Source: Ectocarpus siliculosus
Lineage: Eukaryota; Sar; Phaeophyceae; Ectocarpales; Ectocarpaceae
DNA length: 64,000 nucleotides
Direction: 5' to 3'
Assembly (NCBI GenBank): GCA_000310025.1
Contig: FN649752.1
Location: 1,653,166 to 1,717,165 of the forward strand
Shown: positions 12,883-23,509 of the stretch, one piece after another
Numbering within the stretch: the first letter of the stretch is position 1
Layout of the letters: each line of letters opens with the position of its first letter
Notes under the pieces: model-generated
What the model was told of the DNA's origin: nothing
What the model saw: the letters and a program-made list of their open reading frames with translations, nothing else
Database searches by the model: none
Position numbers and translations under genes: made by a program

Positions 12883-14220
12883 CGTGGGCAGAACGGGTCC
12901 CCGGGCGGCCCGTCAGGTACACAGGGGATATGGCAGCAGCGTGCTGCGTTCGCAATCGGCCGTAGCACCAGGGAACGGGAGCAAACACAGCAACAAGACT
13001 TGCGTTGCCTGGGAAGTACGTGGCATTTCGCTTGTGCGGTAAAAGAGGTTAATGTTTTGGTTCTTGCAGGCGTGCCACTACAATGATAGCATAGATCTAC
13101 GTTGATCGAAGAAAGAGTAATAACAATCGCGGTTCCAGGCTCGCACAAGGCGAAATACAGCGTACAGCAACACGTACTCAGGTGGGGCACACGACACACC
13201 ACGGGTTAACCCCCCCCTACCCTCTCTCTTGCCCCCAAACACTCTTGCACAAGAGCAAATCCTGACCGCCACCCCTAGAGCGGAAACACGGGAGCAGGCG
13301 ACACAACATAGTGGTGCTAGAATACCACCTTACAGCATCGACGAGCCTTGCCACCCCTAAATAGAAAACAAAACTGACCTATCCTACAGACTTACCAACA
13401 GTGAGCGAACGGCAAGCCTTGTCTGACAAAAAAAAAGAGCGCTTGGCTCCGCTACCTACCTACGTCTCCGTGCGCACACCACGTGAAAATTTCTACGCGC
13501 GTTGATGTACTTGCAGCTTTTGCAAAGTGAAGCCAGGAGGGATAACAGCGCACCAATCCTTGACAGCGATCAAGACAAAGAGAGCTACGAGCGCAACCCT
13601 GTACATCCACTTAATCAAGTGCTTAGCCAAACGCATCATGAGGAAGATTCAGCACGTCTTCGGCTCCACGTCTGACAGCTACGCCGTAAATGGTGGCATC
13701 ATGGGGTAAAAACATGAACATTAATAACAATCTGCCTGCCAGTACGAACAAAAATTTCCCGCTCCAATCCCGCTAGAGGAAAGAAAACATACCCAGATGC
13801 TGGCGGTTTCTCTGACCGCGGGCGCCTCAAATCGAGGTCACACGACGCTCTGTCCGCCCCGGTGCGGGAGGCCATAGTGAGAACGCTATCCCAGGGACCA
13901 CACCCGCCCGCGGGTCACGCGGCGGACGGCGCGCCAAAGCACGCCTACACACGGCAGGAGTATGACACACCACACGCGAAGCCGGCAGACAAGAAATGGA
14001 GTCCCCCCGGCCACTGCTGTGTAGACCGCCCTCGGCGAGATTCGCGGCATTCTGCAAACCCACACAACGACCTCTTCCTCATGTCGCCCACCGAACGCCT
14101 TTTCCCACCGCCACAGCAGTAGGCCGTGAAATATTTCGCCCCTTCTGTCCCGGAAAGGAAAAGTAGAGCAACCTGCCCGTGCCGAAGCTTACTTTATTCG
14201 GCATCATCTCGCCGTTCGGC
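12776..14220. other. Convergent intergenic region
   Basis: This lies between the 3' end of the coiled-coil gene (+) and the stop codon of the four-helix membrane protein gene (-). It should hold both 3' UTRs. No coding segment, RNA gene or clear repeat was identified on either strand. Confidence 0.5.
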
Positions 14221-16148
14221 TCACACGCCGATCGGGGGCTGGCCGGATGCTTCCGGTACCGGGTCATCCTCGTACTTGGTGGTGTCGTCCATGATGATGT
14301 CCTCGCGGAACACCGCCAACATGCCTGGGCAAAGGAAGAGTGGAGGGAGGGTCATGGGGAGTATTACAACTCGGCTTGTATCGCCAGTCGAGCCGCATCA
14401 CCTTTAAGCTGTTTCTTCAACGATGGTTGGGCTGCAATCTTGGAGAGTTGCTGGCACAGCACACGCTTCCGATACCCGGTCCACTAGCGAATGGAGCAAG
14501 GAGAGCAAGCCATTTAATGTAACCTTGACACTCATCATCTCGGCGAGAACACAAAATACTACTAAGTTGCCAAACAGAGCGCCTTCACCCCTCTCATAGC
14601 TCTTCCGTCCAAATTTCTCATGCCAGGATCAAGTCGCCCCCACCCAGCCCGTCGCTCTTCTCAATCCCAAAGTGTTTGGGCCCCTTCGTACCCCCCCCCC
14701 CCCCCCCCTCCCGAGTAGACACAACAAGCACTCCCCTTCTCACTCACCAGCGAAGGTCGAGTAGACGATCCAGAGGAAGAAGCAGAAGGCGGCGAACGCG
14801 CGGTCGGCGGGCTTCTCGTCTACGTCCTCGGCGGTGGAGGCGCGGCCGGCGAACACCGCGAAGAGAACGAGCATGGTCTGTGACATGATGATCACCACGC
14901 CCAGGAAGAAGCCCACGGCGAGGGATGTTCGGTACTTGCGCATGACGAGAGAGCCTCCGACGGAAAGACCGATCAGGAGAAGCACCTTTTTGTCGCGACC
15001 GGGGGGGGTAGGGGACGGGCGTGGCGGGCGGCACGGGGGGGGGGGGTAGGGTTTTAGCTGTCCGGTGTAGGAGTTTACATGCAGTTTGTTATAGGTCGAA
15101 AGTCATGTCCATGTGCCTTACTAGGCAGCAGTGAGGGATCCGAACACAAAGAGTAGCAGGGCCCGGACAACCCGTTCTATTAGGCATGCGCATACGGGTG
15201 GTTGGAATTGGCGAGGGTCGACCAACTGAGACAAGAACGTACATGGAGAAATTGCGGCGATGGGTTCGTTTTAATGGTGCGTTACAAGTCGCAGTTTGTC
15301 GTCCGCAGTTGTCTTACCAACGTCGATAATGAGGGTGGGGATGCACAGATTGTACAGTGAACAGTAGGAACACAAATCACCACGTTGCAAAGCCAAGCCA
15401 AGCATCCGGAATGAAAAGTCAGCAAGCATGGAGTCACGCGCAGCTGAAACACGCCGGGCGGAGAGTGCATCGGGTGTAGATGATGTAGCGCAGGTGGAAC
15501 AACAACCATCCAATCTGAACCCAAGGGGTAGACAGACCAACAGCCCTCTGCACTCCTCCAGTTGCTGTATCTCGTCAGGCCGGGCATCGCGAACCTGAAT
15601 ACATTGTGCAGCTGGTTAGCTGGGTCGATGACAATACAACCAAGAAAGAGACAGAAGCAGCGACTCCGTCAATACCTCGGCAGAGAATTCAATGAACAGC
15701 CGGTTGTGGTTTACCTACGCTCCAAGAGACCACAGGCTCAACAACACAACACAGCTTTTTTCTGAGGGTGGCCCTTGTCGAAAACAGGTTCCATCGAAAA
15801 TCGAAGTTGAAATTGGATTTCGATTATTGATTTCGGATTGGCTCTACACAGCAGTGCAGGCGGGGAATCGAAATCGAAAATCAACCCCGGAAGAGGCGAG
15901 CAAGGCCCGTACATGCCAGTTGCGATGATTCAAAACCATGACCATGAGAGCCACACCGCATCCAAGACAACGGACGATAGATAGCTCAGAACAACGGCCA
16001 TGATCAGGCGGGTTGGGGGGCCTTTGTCCCGCATCGATACGCTACGAACTCAACGAGCAGTGTGTGATTAAATCCTGCGTCCTCATGTAGGAAAGCCGAA
16101 ACAGCTGCCTTTGAACGGCGTCGACAAAGAAATAATTTCACGGCGATG

Positions 16149-16180
<32 letters not shown>

Positions 16181-17171
16181 ATTTAGAGCAGATGTCGCTC
16201 AAAGAAAGTATACCGTGCTCTGATGGATGTTAGCTTTCTGCCAAGCTACTGCTTGCATTGCCAAGCAATCAATTTGTAGGTGGCCAGACGAGCATCGAAA
16301 TGAAGGCATGTACGATTCTTTCAGGGTGTGGCAAGCCAGCTTGATGTTCCGGTTGGCAGTTTCGATTTTCATTTCGCGTCTGTTCGTGCTCTTTTGATTT
16401 TTCCATATCGGAGAATATTCGGAACACTCGCCGCCAGATTGAAAATCCGGCAAATCCGGCGGCGAAACACTGGAGCTTTGTCCAATCAGTGACATTTTTT
16501 TATTTTCGATTTTCGATTTTCGATTTTCGACGGAAAACTTGTCTGACAAGGGCCACCCTGCCCAGACGATGGATCGATTTCCGGCAAGTACTTTGGCATG
16601 GACGTGAGGCAGCACGATTGGCTCGAAACAAGGCGGGCAGGTGCGTGGCCGATGCATGCGTATCCGTGGTTGCAGATTCTGTGAGGCTACACCTTCTGAT
16701 GTCGACAATACGCTAATAAGTGCATGCCAAACGGCACCGATGAAAAATAGCGGCTGATGACACCTGCACCGCGTCAGTTGGACCGGTACGGATTATTTGA
16801 AGGAACAGCAGCACTGCTGTGTGAGCGTAGACCGGAACGGTTTTTAATTTGTGGAGACACCAACAACAACGATAACTACCACAGCTTCACTGAACAACAG
16901 TCTCCGAACAACAGTCTCCGACGAAACCCCGAGTGCCCCCATGTCGCACCCCGATCCCCCCACGCCTCATTTCCGGCCCGCGCGGCTCTCTCACCGTCCA
17001 CACGGCCGCGAAACCCAGAGACGCGCTCCCATCCCCGTCGCTGTGCGCCGCCGACGCGCAGGCGCAGATGAAGGCGACCATCACCATGACGATCGATGTG
17101 AACCACGCGTAGGCGATCGCCTTTTGCGGGTTCTTGTCGCAGGGCGCGCACAACGCATTCCTGATGCTCAT
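14221..17171 (-). CDS. Four-transmembrane protein, 172 residues, family unknown
   Basis: Three exons join in phase: 17171-16995 (59 codons, ATG at 17171), 14985-14748 and 14324-14221 (TGA). The protein has four predicted membrane helices at about residues 19-41, 53-74, 83-105 and 123-144. A cysteine-containing N-terminus (MSIRNALCAPCDKNPQK) precedes the first helix, and a short acidic cytosolic-type tail (DDTTKYEDDP...) follows the last. Helix 3 leads into an acidic loop (STAEDVDEKPADR). The layout resembles MARVEL, synaptogyrin or other small tetraspan vesicle-membrane proteins, but I see no diagnostic motif, so function is left open. Exon 1 opens with an in-frame upstream ATG at 17249, judged less likely because the extra residues are not helical or conserved-looking. 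The first intron (about 2 kb) contains an inverted-repeat element at 15765-16559. Confidence 0.75.
15765..16559. mobile_element. Non-autonomous element with 15-bp terminal inverted repeats
   Basis: AGGGTGGCCCTTGTC at 15765-15779 is repeated exactly in inverted orientation at 16545-16559. Both ends continue inward with related CGAAAATCGAAA-type sequence. The 795-bp element lies within the first intron of the four-helix protein gene and encodes nothing convincing. The AGGG start resembles hAT-type termini, but no matching 8-bp target duplication was seen, so the superfamily is uncertain. A (TC)n microsatellite lies inside it. Confidence 0.6.
16150..16179. repeat. (TC)n microsatellite
   Basis: About 15 uninterrupted TC units inside the inverted-repeat element of the four-helix gene's first intron. 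Confidence 0.9.
16820..16872 (+). repeat. Dispersed repeat copy 1 (GGAACGGTTTTTAAT motif plus CAA run)
   Basis: Contains GACCGGAACGGTTTTTAAT followed by CAACAACAACGA. Two other copies occur, at about 58075-58138 (inverted) and 62993-63066 (same strand). This is probably the end of a transposon family. Confidence 0.6.
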
Positions 17172-18856
17172 GGTTGTTCCCCGTGGATGCCTGGTGCACC
17201 AATTGGGTTGTGGAGGGCAGGGATGGAAGTGGGTGCTCTGCTGGAGCAAAATATGGTACTGCCATGTCTACCCTATATGTACCTGCGCTCTTCTGCTGCC
17301 GTTTGCGTAGCAGCTTGCGAGTTGCGTCTGACTGACCGATGACTTTGGAGAGCAGCGGTAGGGGGTCCAGGGCGTGGCTGACAGTTTCATGCTTCAAAAG
17401 GCAGCGGCCAACCTCTGAAGTGTAGCATGTACTGCTAACGGCAATCGCAGTTGTTAGCACCATAGATCCAACTAGGGATCCTCTGATAGTTTGCTTTGTA
17501 TGGATATGGATACCACATCTTCTTGGCATTTGATGTGGAGGAAGAGGTGTGGAAGAAAAAAAACGCTGTTGTAGCATATGGATACAGAGTTTAGCACACA
17601 AAAACGGTCGTTCCAACGATTTTAACAGCAAACTTCCCAATGACCGTTTCAAGGAATGTCTCAAACGACGGAGAACAACACCGACACTAGCCAGACTCGC
17701 GTCGCCGACCACACACCGGCCCCACCCCCAAACCCCCGCGGCGGAACAAAAACATGGAATTATTAAATCGCGCGCTCCCTGTCACACACTGGACGCAGCT
17801 TGTACGTAGAACATCTCTCGAGTGTTTTGCGAGGTCTCGAATTTGGGAATGAGTTCCGCTCGCGCGTTGCATCGATGGCGTAGCGGAGGCATACAGACCC
17901 GACAAGAGAGATAGAGAGAGGCTGCCTAATCGCACCAAATGCCTCGACTTGCATACACACCCGTCGCCCGTCTGCTGGGCAGATAAGAAGGTTCGAATAA
18001 TCGTTGAGCGAGGGACGAGTATGGAGCAGTTACGATACCTCCTCGTCACCCCGACCCGCCAAAAAATGCATCGCCGCCAAGGCACTAAGGAACACACACG
18101 GGATTCCAAAGAGATGGCGCCATTGGGAATCAACAGAGGAGGTTGCGCATTGGCAACAGCACTACCGAGATTGCAACCATGCTAGTCCACGGTCTGGGCT
18201 CTACAAAAGCACAGAACCCAGCCACAAAAGCGGGGCGTGTACGAGCAGGAGAGCCTACTTTTTGTCGAAAAACCAAAAAAAGAGCAACAGAAGGGAGGGG
18301 TGCAACCGCCGTGTTCACGGAGCGCAGGGCCAACAATCAACTATAATTCCGCTGTCCATACCTATTGCAAGAAGATCGTGGTCGCTGGGGAGCGTTGCAA
18401 CAGGACGCTGGGTCGGCAGGAAAGCAGAGCGATCAGCGGCGGCAGGTGCTCCTTGCGGAACGCGGGGGGGGCACACAGTTTGGTTCTCCCTTCGTGATGT
18501 AGGGGGGGTGAACTTCAGCACGCCTCGGTGAAACCCTTCAAAGAAACAGGGAAACGGCTGAACCTTTTTTTTTCGAACATGGGACATCAGCACATCAACA
18601 CCCGTTGTCAAAGAAGCTCCGAGACAAACTCAAGGAGATGTGTTGAAGCGTGTTGAAGTTCTCTTTCCTCCGCTCCTCAGGGACAAGCGTGCGGGTGTCT
18701 GGGGGGACAAAGCGAAAAACCTTTACTACACCTACTACATCTCTTCAGGGTGCGTGTGTTCCGCTCTCAGTGGTCGAATTTCCTCCAACCGGTTCATCTT
18801 CAACGAGAGTATCCAGCAGGGACGTCCGGGTAACGAGCGGACACAGCACAGCAGGG
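17172..18856. promoter_or_regulatory. Divergent intergenic region between membrane-protein and carrier genes
   Basis: The 1.7-kb stretch separates the start codons of the minus-strand four-helix protein and the plus-strand carrier, so it should contain both promoters and 5' UTRs. No gene or defined promoter element could be recognised. An untranslated 5' exon of the carrier ending shortly before 18750 is possible, since a CTCTTCAG acceptor-like site lies there. Confidence 0.45.
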
Positions 18857-21800
18857 ATGGCACCCAGGAACGACAGAAAGAACCCACTGATGCACCTCGT
18901 GGCTGGTGGTGTGGCCGGGGTGGTGGAATCATCCTGTTGCCATCCGCTTGATACCGTCAAAACCAGGATGCAGCTGCGAATAAAAGGCGGCAGCACCAAA
19001 GGGCCTCTCCGCACTGCTTCGAGCATCATCACGAAGGAAGGCTTTCTCGCTCTTTACAAAGGACTAAGTGCCGTAATGATGGGCATCGTCCCGAAGATGG
19101 CTGTCCGCTTCACTTCCTTCGAGACCTACAAGGAGTGGCTTGGCGCTTCTCCTACCGGAAACAAAGGTGGGTAGTCTACTTATGGTTGATGTTGCTCTTG
19201 ATGCTGAGGTGACGAGGTGCACTATTGAATTACTACGGGCACGCGTTCGTACACAGCAGTACCGTACCGCCACCGCGCCCCCGTTTCGGCGGGCAGACGG
19301 CTGGCCCACGCTCCAGACGTCCTAGACAAGCCAAGACTACTGTAGTTGAGGTTATAGCTGGCTTGCGATATCAAGGGAGAGGAGGGCCTTTTGTCAAACT
19401 ACAGACAGACACACGAGTGTCACCAATCCACACACGGTCTACTCGCACGTATCTGCTGCAGTATGAGGCGCACCGCAGAGATTTTTCCCGGAACTAACTG
19501 CAGTGCAACAGCCCGCAAAAGCGGTGGTGGTGCTGCTGTGTCTACCGCGTTTAATACGCACTCTGCTTTCTTGCTCACCGATTGTGGAACACGCCGAGAC
19601 GCGCCGCCGTTGTCCTCTCAATCGTTCTTCTTCTTACGGACTTTTCTTGCGCATCCACACCAGTAGTACATGTTTATCTCTTGTAGACAAATGTAGAGTC
19701 AGGTGCAAATTACTAAAGTTCAACAATCTACACAACAGCAGTTGCCAAGCTTTGAACATCATTCAACAAAGAAGCGAATGGCACATGCTTGGGAGTATGC
19801 ATGTACGAGTACGCATGCTTAGCCACCGTACCCACATAGGTGGCCAGGGCAGGTTATATCTGGTGCACAACCTCGCCACAACCTCCCTAGGGTCAGGTTG
19901 TACGCCGACGTGTGCAGCTAGCCTCGAGTCACGAATTGCGACGTTGGTCCAATCGATAGGGCGGGCTGGCAGTGTAGACTACATGTTTTCCAATGTCGAT
20001 CCCCAACGTCCTAACCTGACCCCGGGGAGGAACGTCCCAACCTGACCCCGGGGAGGTTGGGCACCAGTTACAACCTCCCTTTTGGCCACCCGTGCAGCCC
20101 ATACTCGCTTCAAGACAACTAAGCAATCCCAAAAAAATAGGGAGACCAAACAGAATGATGCAGCGAGATCAAATGACACAACCAAAAAAAGAACGACACA
20201 CCCCTTTTCGACGTGGCGGTGTGAGAGAGCGATCTAGATTTCGGACGGTTAGAGTACCTCTTTCATGAAAACTTGGCGAGCGACGGGCTCCCGTCTTAGT
20301 ACTAGAGGTTCGAAGAGTTATTTATATAGGACAGAGCATGCAATCTTCGGCGACGTGCTTGGATGTTGATTCTGTACTTTGAAACCCGACTACACCTTGG
20401 GTTCTGTGTGGAGTTCTGGTTCGCGGAAACACACGACGAAGAAGGCGCCATGTTAGCTCCTTTTCCTCCGATCTTTCTCTTGTGAAGAATATTGGGCTGT
20501 GTTAATCGGCTGCCGAGTCTGTCGGGTGGGTCCTGCTATCCATCGGGTTTTCGTGTACTTTTTGAGATTCCCCGCGCTTTGCATCCCGCTCTCATTGAAT
20601 TTGTTTCGGGTGTTTTTTCCCCGATTGTTGTGGTTCTTCCTGCTGGGCCTCTCTGTTTGCCTTTTGAAGAACACGGAAGAGAAGGTCGTAACGGAAATAG
20701 GGCAGAATGGGCTCTAGTAGTGAACAAATCAATAACAGCAGCATCTGCAGCAAAAACACCAGCAACATCAAACAAGATACCGGTCCGACAATCGTTCGCG
20801 TAGGTACCACGCCAGGGACCGTGTTGACTGCGGCAACAAACCATGAGTAGAAAAGCGTCAACCTTGCACAGCATTGTTTTTTTGTCTTCACTTCAAGTTA
20901 GTGCTCATAGTACTTGTGCTGTTTACTGCAACCCGTGGTCACACAGAAGGGTTCATCTCCCTGAGGCCCCCTACCCAACCCTCGTGCGGTATCTACTTTG
21001 CCTTCGATTTAGAATAGTGCAGCACTCTCTTCCCTCTGTGTGCATACGAACTACAGTGGCGCTTTAAACCCCAGGCCAGGAACCGAAGCGAGAGAAAAAC
21101 TCACTTTGCAAGAAAGGCTCGCTTACGCCAGGATCCGAACCCCTGACCCTGGCCACTAGAAGGTTTTCGAGGAAACCAACTGGACTACCGGGGCGACCGG
21201 TGACCGGCATACTAACAAGAATAAGTCGCTATTCTGCGCGAGAGATAGGTGCTAGTCGTGCGGCAAGTGCAATGTGCCAACAAGAAAATGTAAACGCTAT
21301 CGGTTCGAACCTTTCTCGCGCTTGTTTCGCTTTCACTGCGCATACGTGGATGAAGCCGGTTGGGGCGTCAAACCATATTCTTGGGACAATTTTTGGCGTT
21401 GGGTTATCGAAGGAGAGTCAGTACACCTTGAATCACACAAGCGTACGTACGCCCCGCACGCGCCATGCGTCGTTCGCTAAAAGGGAGCTACGCCTGCCGA
21501 CCGCAAAGGACCTTCCTTCTCACAACATGCCAGCGTGGCGGTTTCAACCAATGTCTTCCTGATGCTGACCCAAAAGCAGCTTCCCCGTTCTAGCGAACAA
21601 CATCTCACTGAAGACCCATCACTGACCGCCACAACCCCCAACGCACGTTGGCAGATTGCGACAAACATTGAGCACGATGGAAAAGTCATAATAATTTCTT
21701 CAGAAGGGGCTCGTCTCTCCATTGCACCTGCATGATTTGATTCCGGTTTTGAAGATACTCAAGTGGTGGTGTTAAACACTTCAACATGACTTGGCGCTCA

Positions 21801-23509
21801 TCGAGAGTGTGAGCAGCTTGCATATCGCCTCCTCTACACAACCTCCCTCTCAAAAATTTCTTCCCTTCCACGGTTGCTTCTCAGGATTGGTGTTTCTGGC
21901 AGGTCTTGGGTCGGGCGTTACGGAGGCCATCGTGGTGGTAACGCCTGCCGAAGTATGTAAGATCCGCATGCAGGCGCAGTTCCACTCGCTGCTGGACCCG
22001 GAGGAGATGGCGCGGCGCAAGTACAGGAACGTGCTGCAGACAGCGGTGGTGGTGGCTAGGGAGGAGGGCGTGGGGGCGCTGTACAAGGGGCTGGCGCCGA
22101 CGGTTCTTAGGCAGGGGTGCAACCAGGTGAAGTCCTTGAGCAACCTGTCTCTCGCAGTAAGTTACGCTTGAGGAAGGTGGTTGAGTTGGTCCGTGTATGA
22201 CCCGTGCTCTTTGGGGACTGACTCCCGAGGAAGATAGCCCACCTTGAAATATCCCTGAAGTGGACAACATCGAGTTAAGAATTGAAATGTAGGCTCTGCT
22301 CTGGCTCTCCACTGCTCTGGGGGAGCAAATCTTGCAGGAGGATGTTGTTGTATGACGCCACACTTGTTGCAGTAGAACACGCAGCAGGTACCCACCAGCA
22401 ACAGGTTTGAGTACCCTCGTAGGGGTACTAAAGTGTACCCTCGTAGGGGTACTAAAGTGTACCCTCGGAGGGGTACTAAAGTGTCACTAGAAGTTCATTG
22501 ACACCGGGGGGTCGTGTTAGAAAGGGGTGTGCACATTGACGAGGCCCTTCATGCCCCTGTGTCCGGCGCTTCTGAGAGCCCCGAAAGAATGTCGAGCTGG
22601 GCTGTTGTGGGTAAGGGAGGTGATTTGTCATTAGGGGGCAGGGGGCCGACATCCACCGCATTTCGTTGGCTTCCTAGACTGTGACCACCTGCGATAACGT
22701 CTTTTGCCATTCTCGTCGTCCTCTTACGCCTGTGATATCCCCCTACGTCTCTCCGCCGCCGCCGCCTACAAACTTGGTGTGACGGACGGCATGCCTCCAT
22801 ACCAGGCCGTCAACTTCACCTGTTACCAGATGTTTAAGACGCAGCTATCTTTGTACACTGGCAGCGAGGAGCTGGCGTCGTGGCAGCACATGCTCCTGGG
22901 GGGACTGAGCGGCGGCATCGGGCCGTGCGTTAACAATCCCCTCGATGTCGTAAAAACTCGCTTGCAGAAGCAGGTACGCATTGCCATGGTTTCAACGATT
23001 CAGCGGTATTTTCGAGTTGGTATTGTCCCCCGAACAACCAACGTCGCCACCCGGAACGTCCTCGGAACCTGGAGCGTGTGTTGTGGAAGGAAATGGGAAA
23101 GATATACCGTCCTGGCGCTGTGGTTTCGTTGTGTGTGTCTCGCCCTAAATTGTCTCGTTCTTGATGTTGGTACGAAATCAACAGAGCCGTCGCTTTTGTG
23201 TGGCACCACGAACTGCATCGAATGGCTCCTTGCAGAGGTCAGCAAAAAACACCCCTGCTTCCACCCCCGCCGTCGAAAAAACGCCTGCTGTCATGAATCT
23301 CTTCGAAGGTGGTGATCCCCGGGCAGGCGCCCAAGTACGGCGGTTTCGTGTCGGCGATCTCGCTCATCGCCAAGGAGGAAGGGGTGAAGGCTCTGTGGAA
23401 GGGCCTCACGCCCCGGCTCATGCGGATCATGCCCGGGCAGGCCATCACCTTCATGACCTACGAATGGGTTTCCAAGCGGCTTCCGGCTTCGTTCACGGCT
23501 AGCAAGTAA
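18857..23509 (+). CDS. SFC1: Mitochondrial succinate/fumarate carrier (SLC25 family, SFC1/ACR1-like)
   Basis: Four exons in phase (18857-19166, 21885-22126, 22806-22973, 23309-23509) encode 306 residues, the usual length for this family. Each third has the carrier signature: P30-x-D-x-x-K35 (HPLDTVKTRMQ), P124-x-E-x-x-K129 (TPAEVCKIRMQ) and P229-x-D-x-x-K234 (NPLDVVKTRLQK). Segments such as RQGCNQAVNFTCYQ, LSGGIGPCVNNPLDV and MPGQAITFMTYEWV match the yeast SFC1/plant succinate-fumarate carrier subgroup better than the citrate carrier; the subgroup is inferred from remembered family features. The product should sit in the mitochondrial inner membrane and exchange cytosolic succinate for fumarate. 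That exchange links the glyoxylate cycle or fat use to the TCA cycle and gluconeogenesis. ATG 18857 gives the short N-terminus typical of the family. Intron 1 (2718 bp) contains a 252-bp inverted-repeat element and a tRNA-like sequence; intron 2 has a 24-bp tandem repeat. Confidence 0.93.
19839..20090. mobile_element. 252-bp MITE-like element with long imperfect inverted ends
   Basis: The left arm starts GGTGGCCAGGGCAGGTT and the right arm, read inverted, starts GGTGGCCAAAAGGGAGGTT. Similarity continues for about 70 bp through CTGGTGC, CAACCTC and GGGTCAGGTTG. The right arm carries a partial duplication, so CCTGACCCCGGGGAGG occurs twice (about 20016-20056). It is non-coding and lies in intron 1 of the carrier gene. 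Confidence 0.6.
21126..21198 (-). repeat. tRNA-derived sequence (SINE-like), copy 1
   Basis: Read on the minus strand it has an A-box-like TAGTCCAGTTGG, the block GTTTCCTCGAAAACC, and a B-box-like GGGTTCGGATCC at tRNA spacing. The 3' end does not pair with the GGTCGCCCC start, so it is not a working tRNA gene. A related copy lies at 50198-50274 (+). Confidence 0.6.
22411..22482 (+). repeat. 24-bp tandem repeat, three units
   Basis: Three head-to-tail units of GTACCCTCGTAGGGGTACTA plus AAGT; the third differs at one base. Each unit contains a near-palindrome (GTACCC...GGGTAC) that could form a hairpin. It lies in intron 2 of the carrier gene. Confidence 0.9.

Noticed and set aside
23000-23300. 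Open frame continuing past the carrier's third exon
   Set aside because: It is intron read-through; the family sequence stops at KQ and resumes at 23309 in phase.
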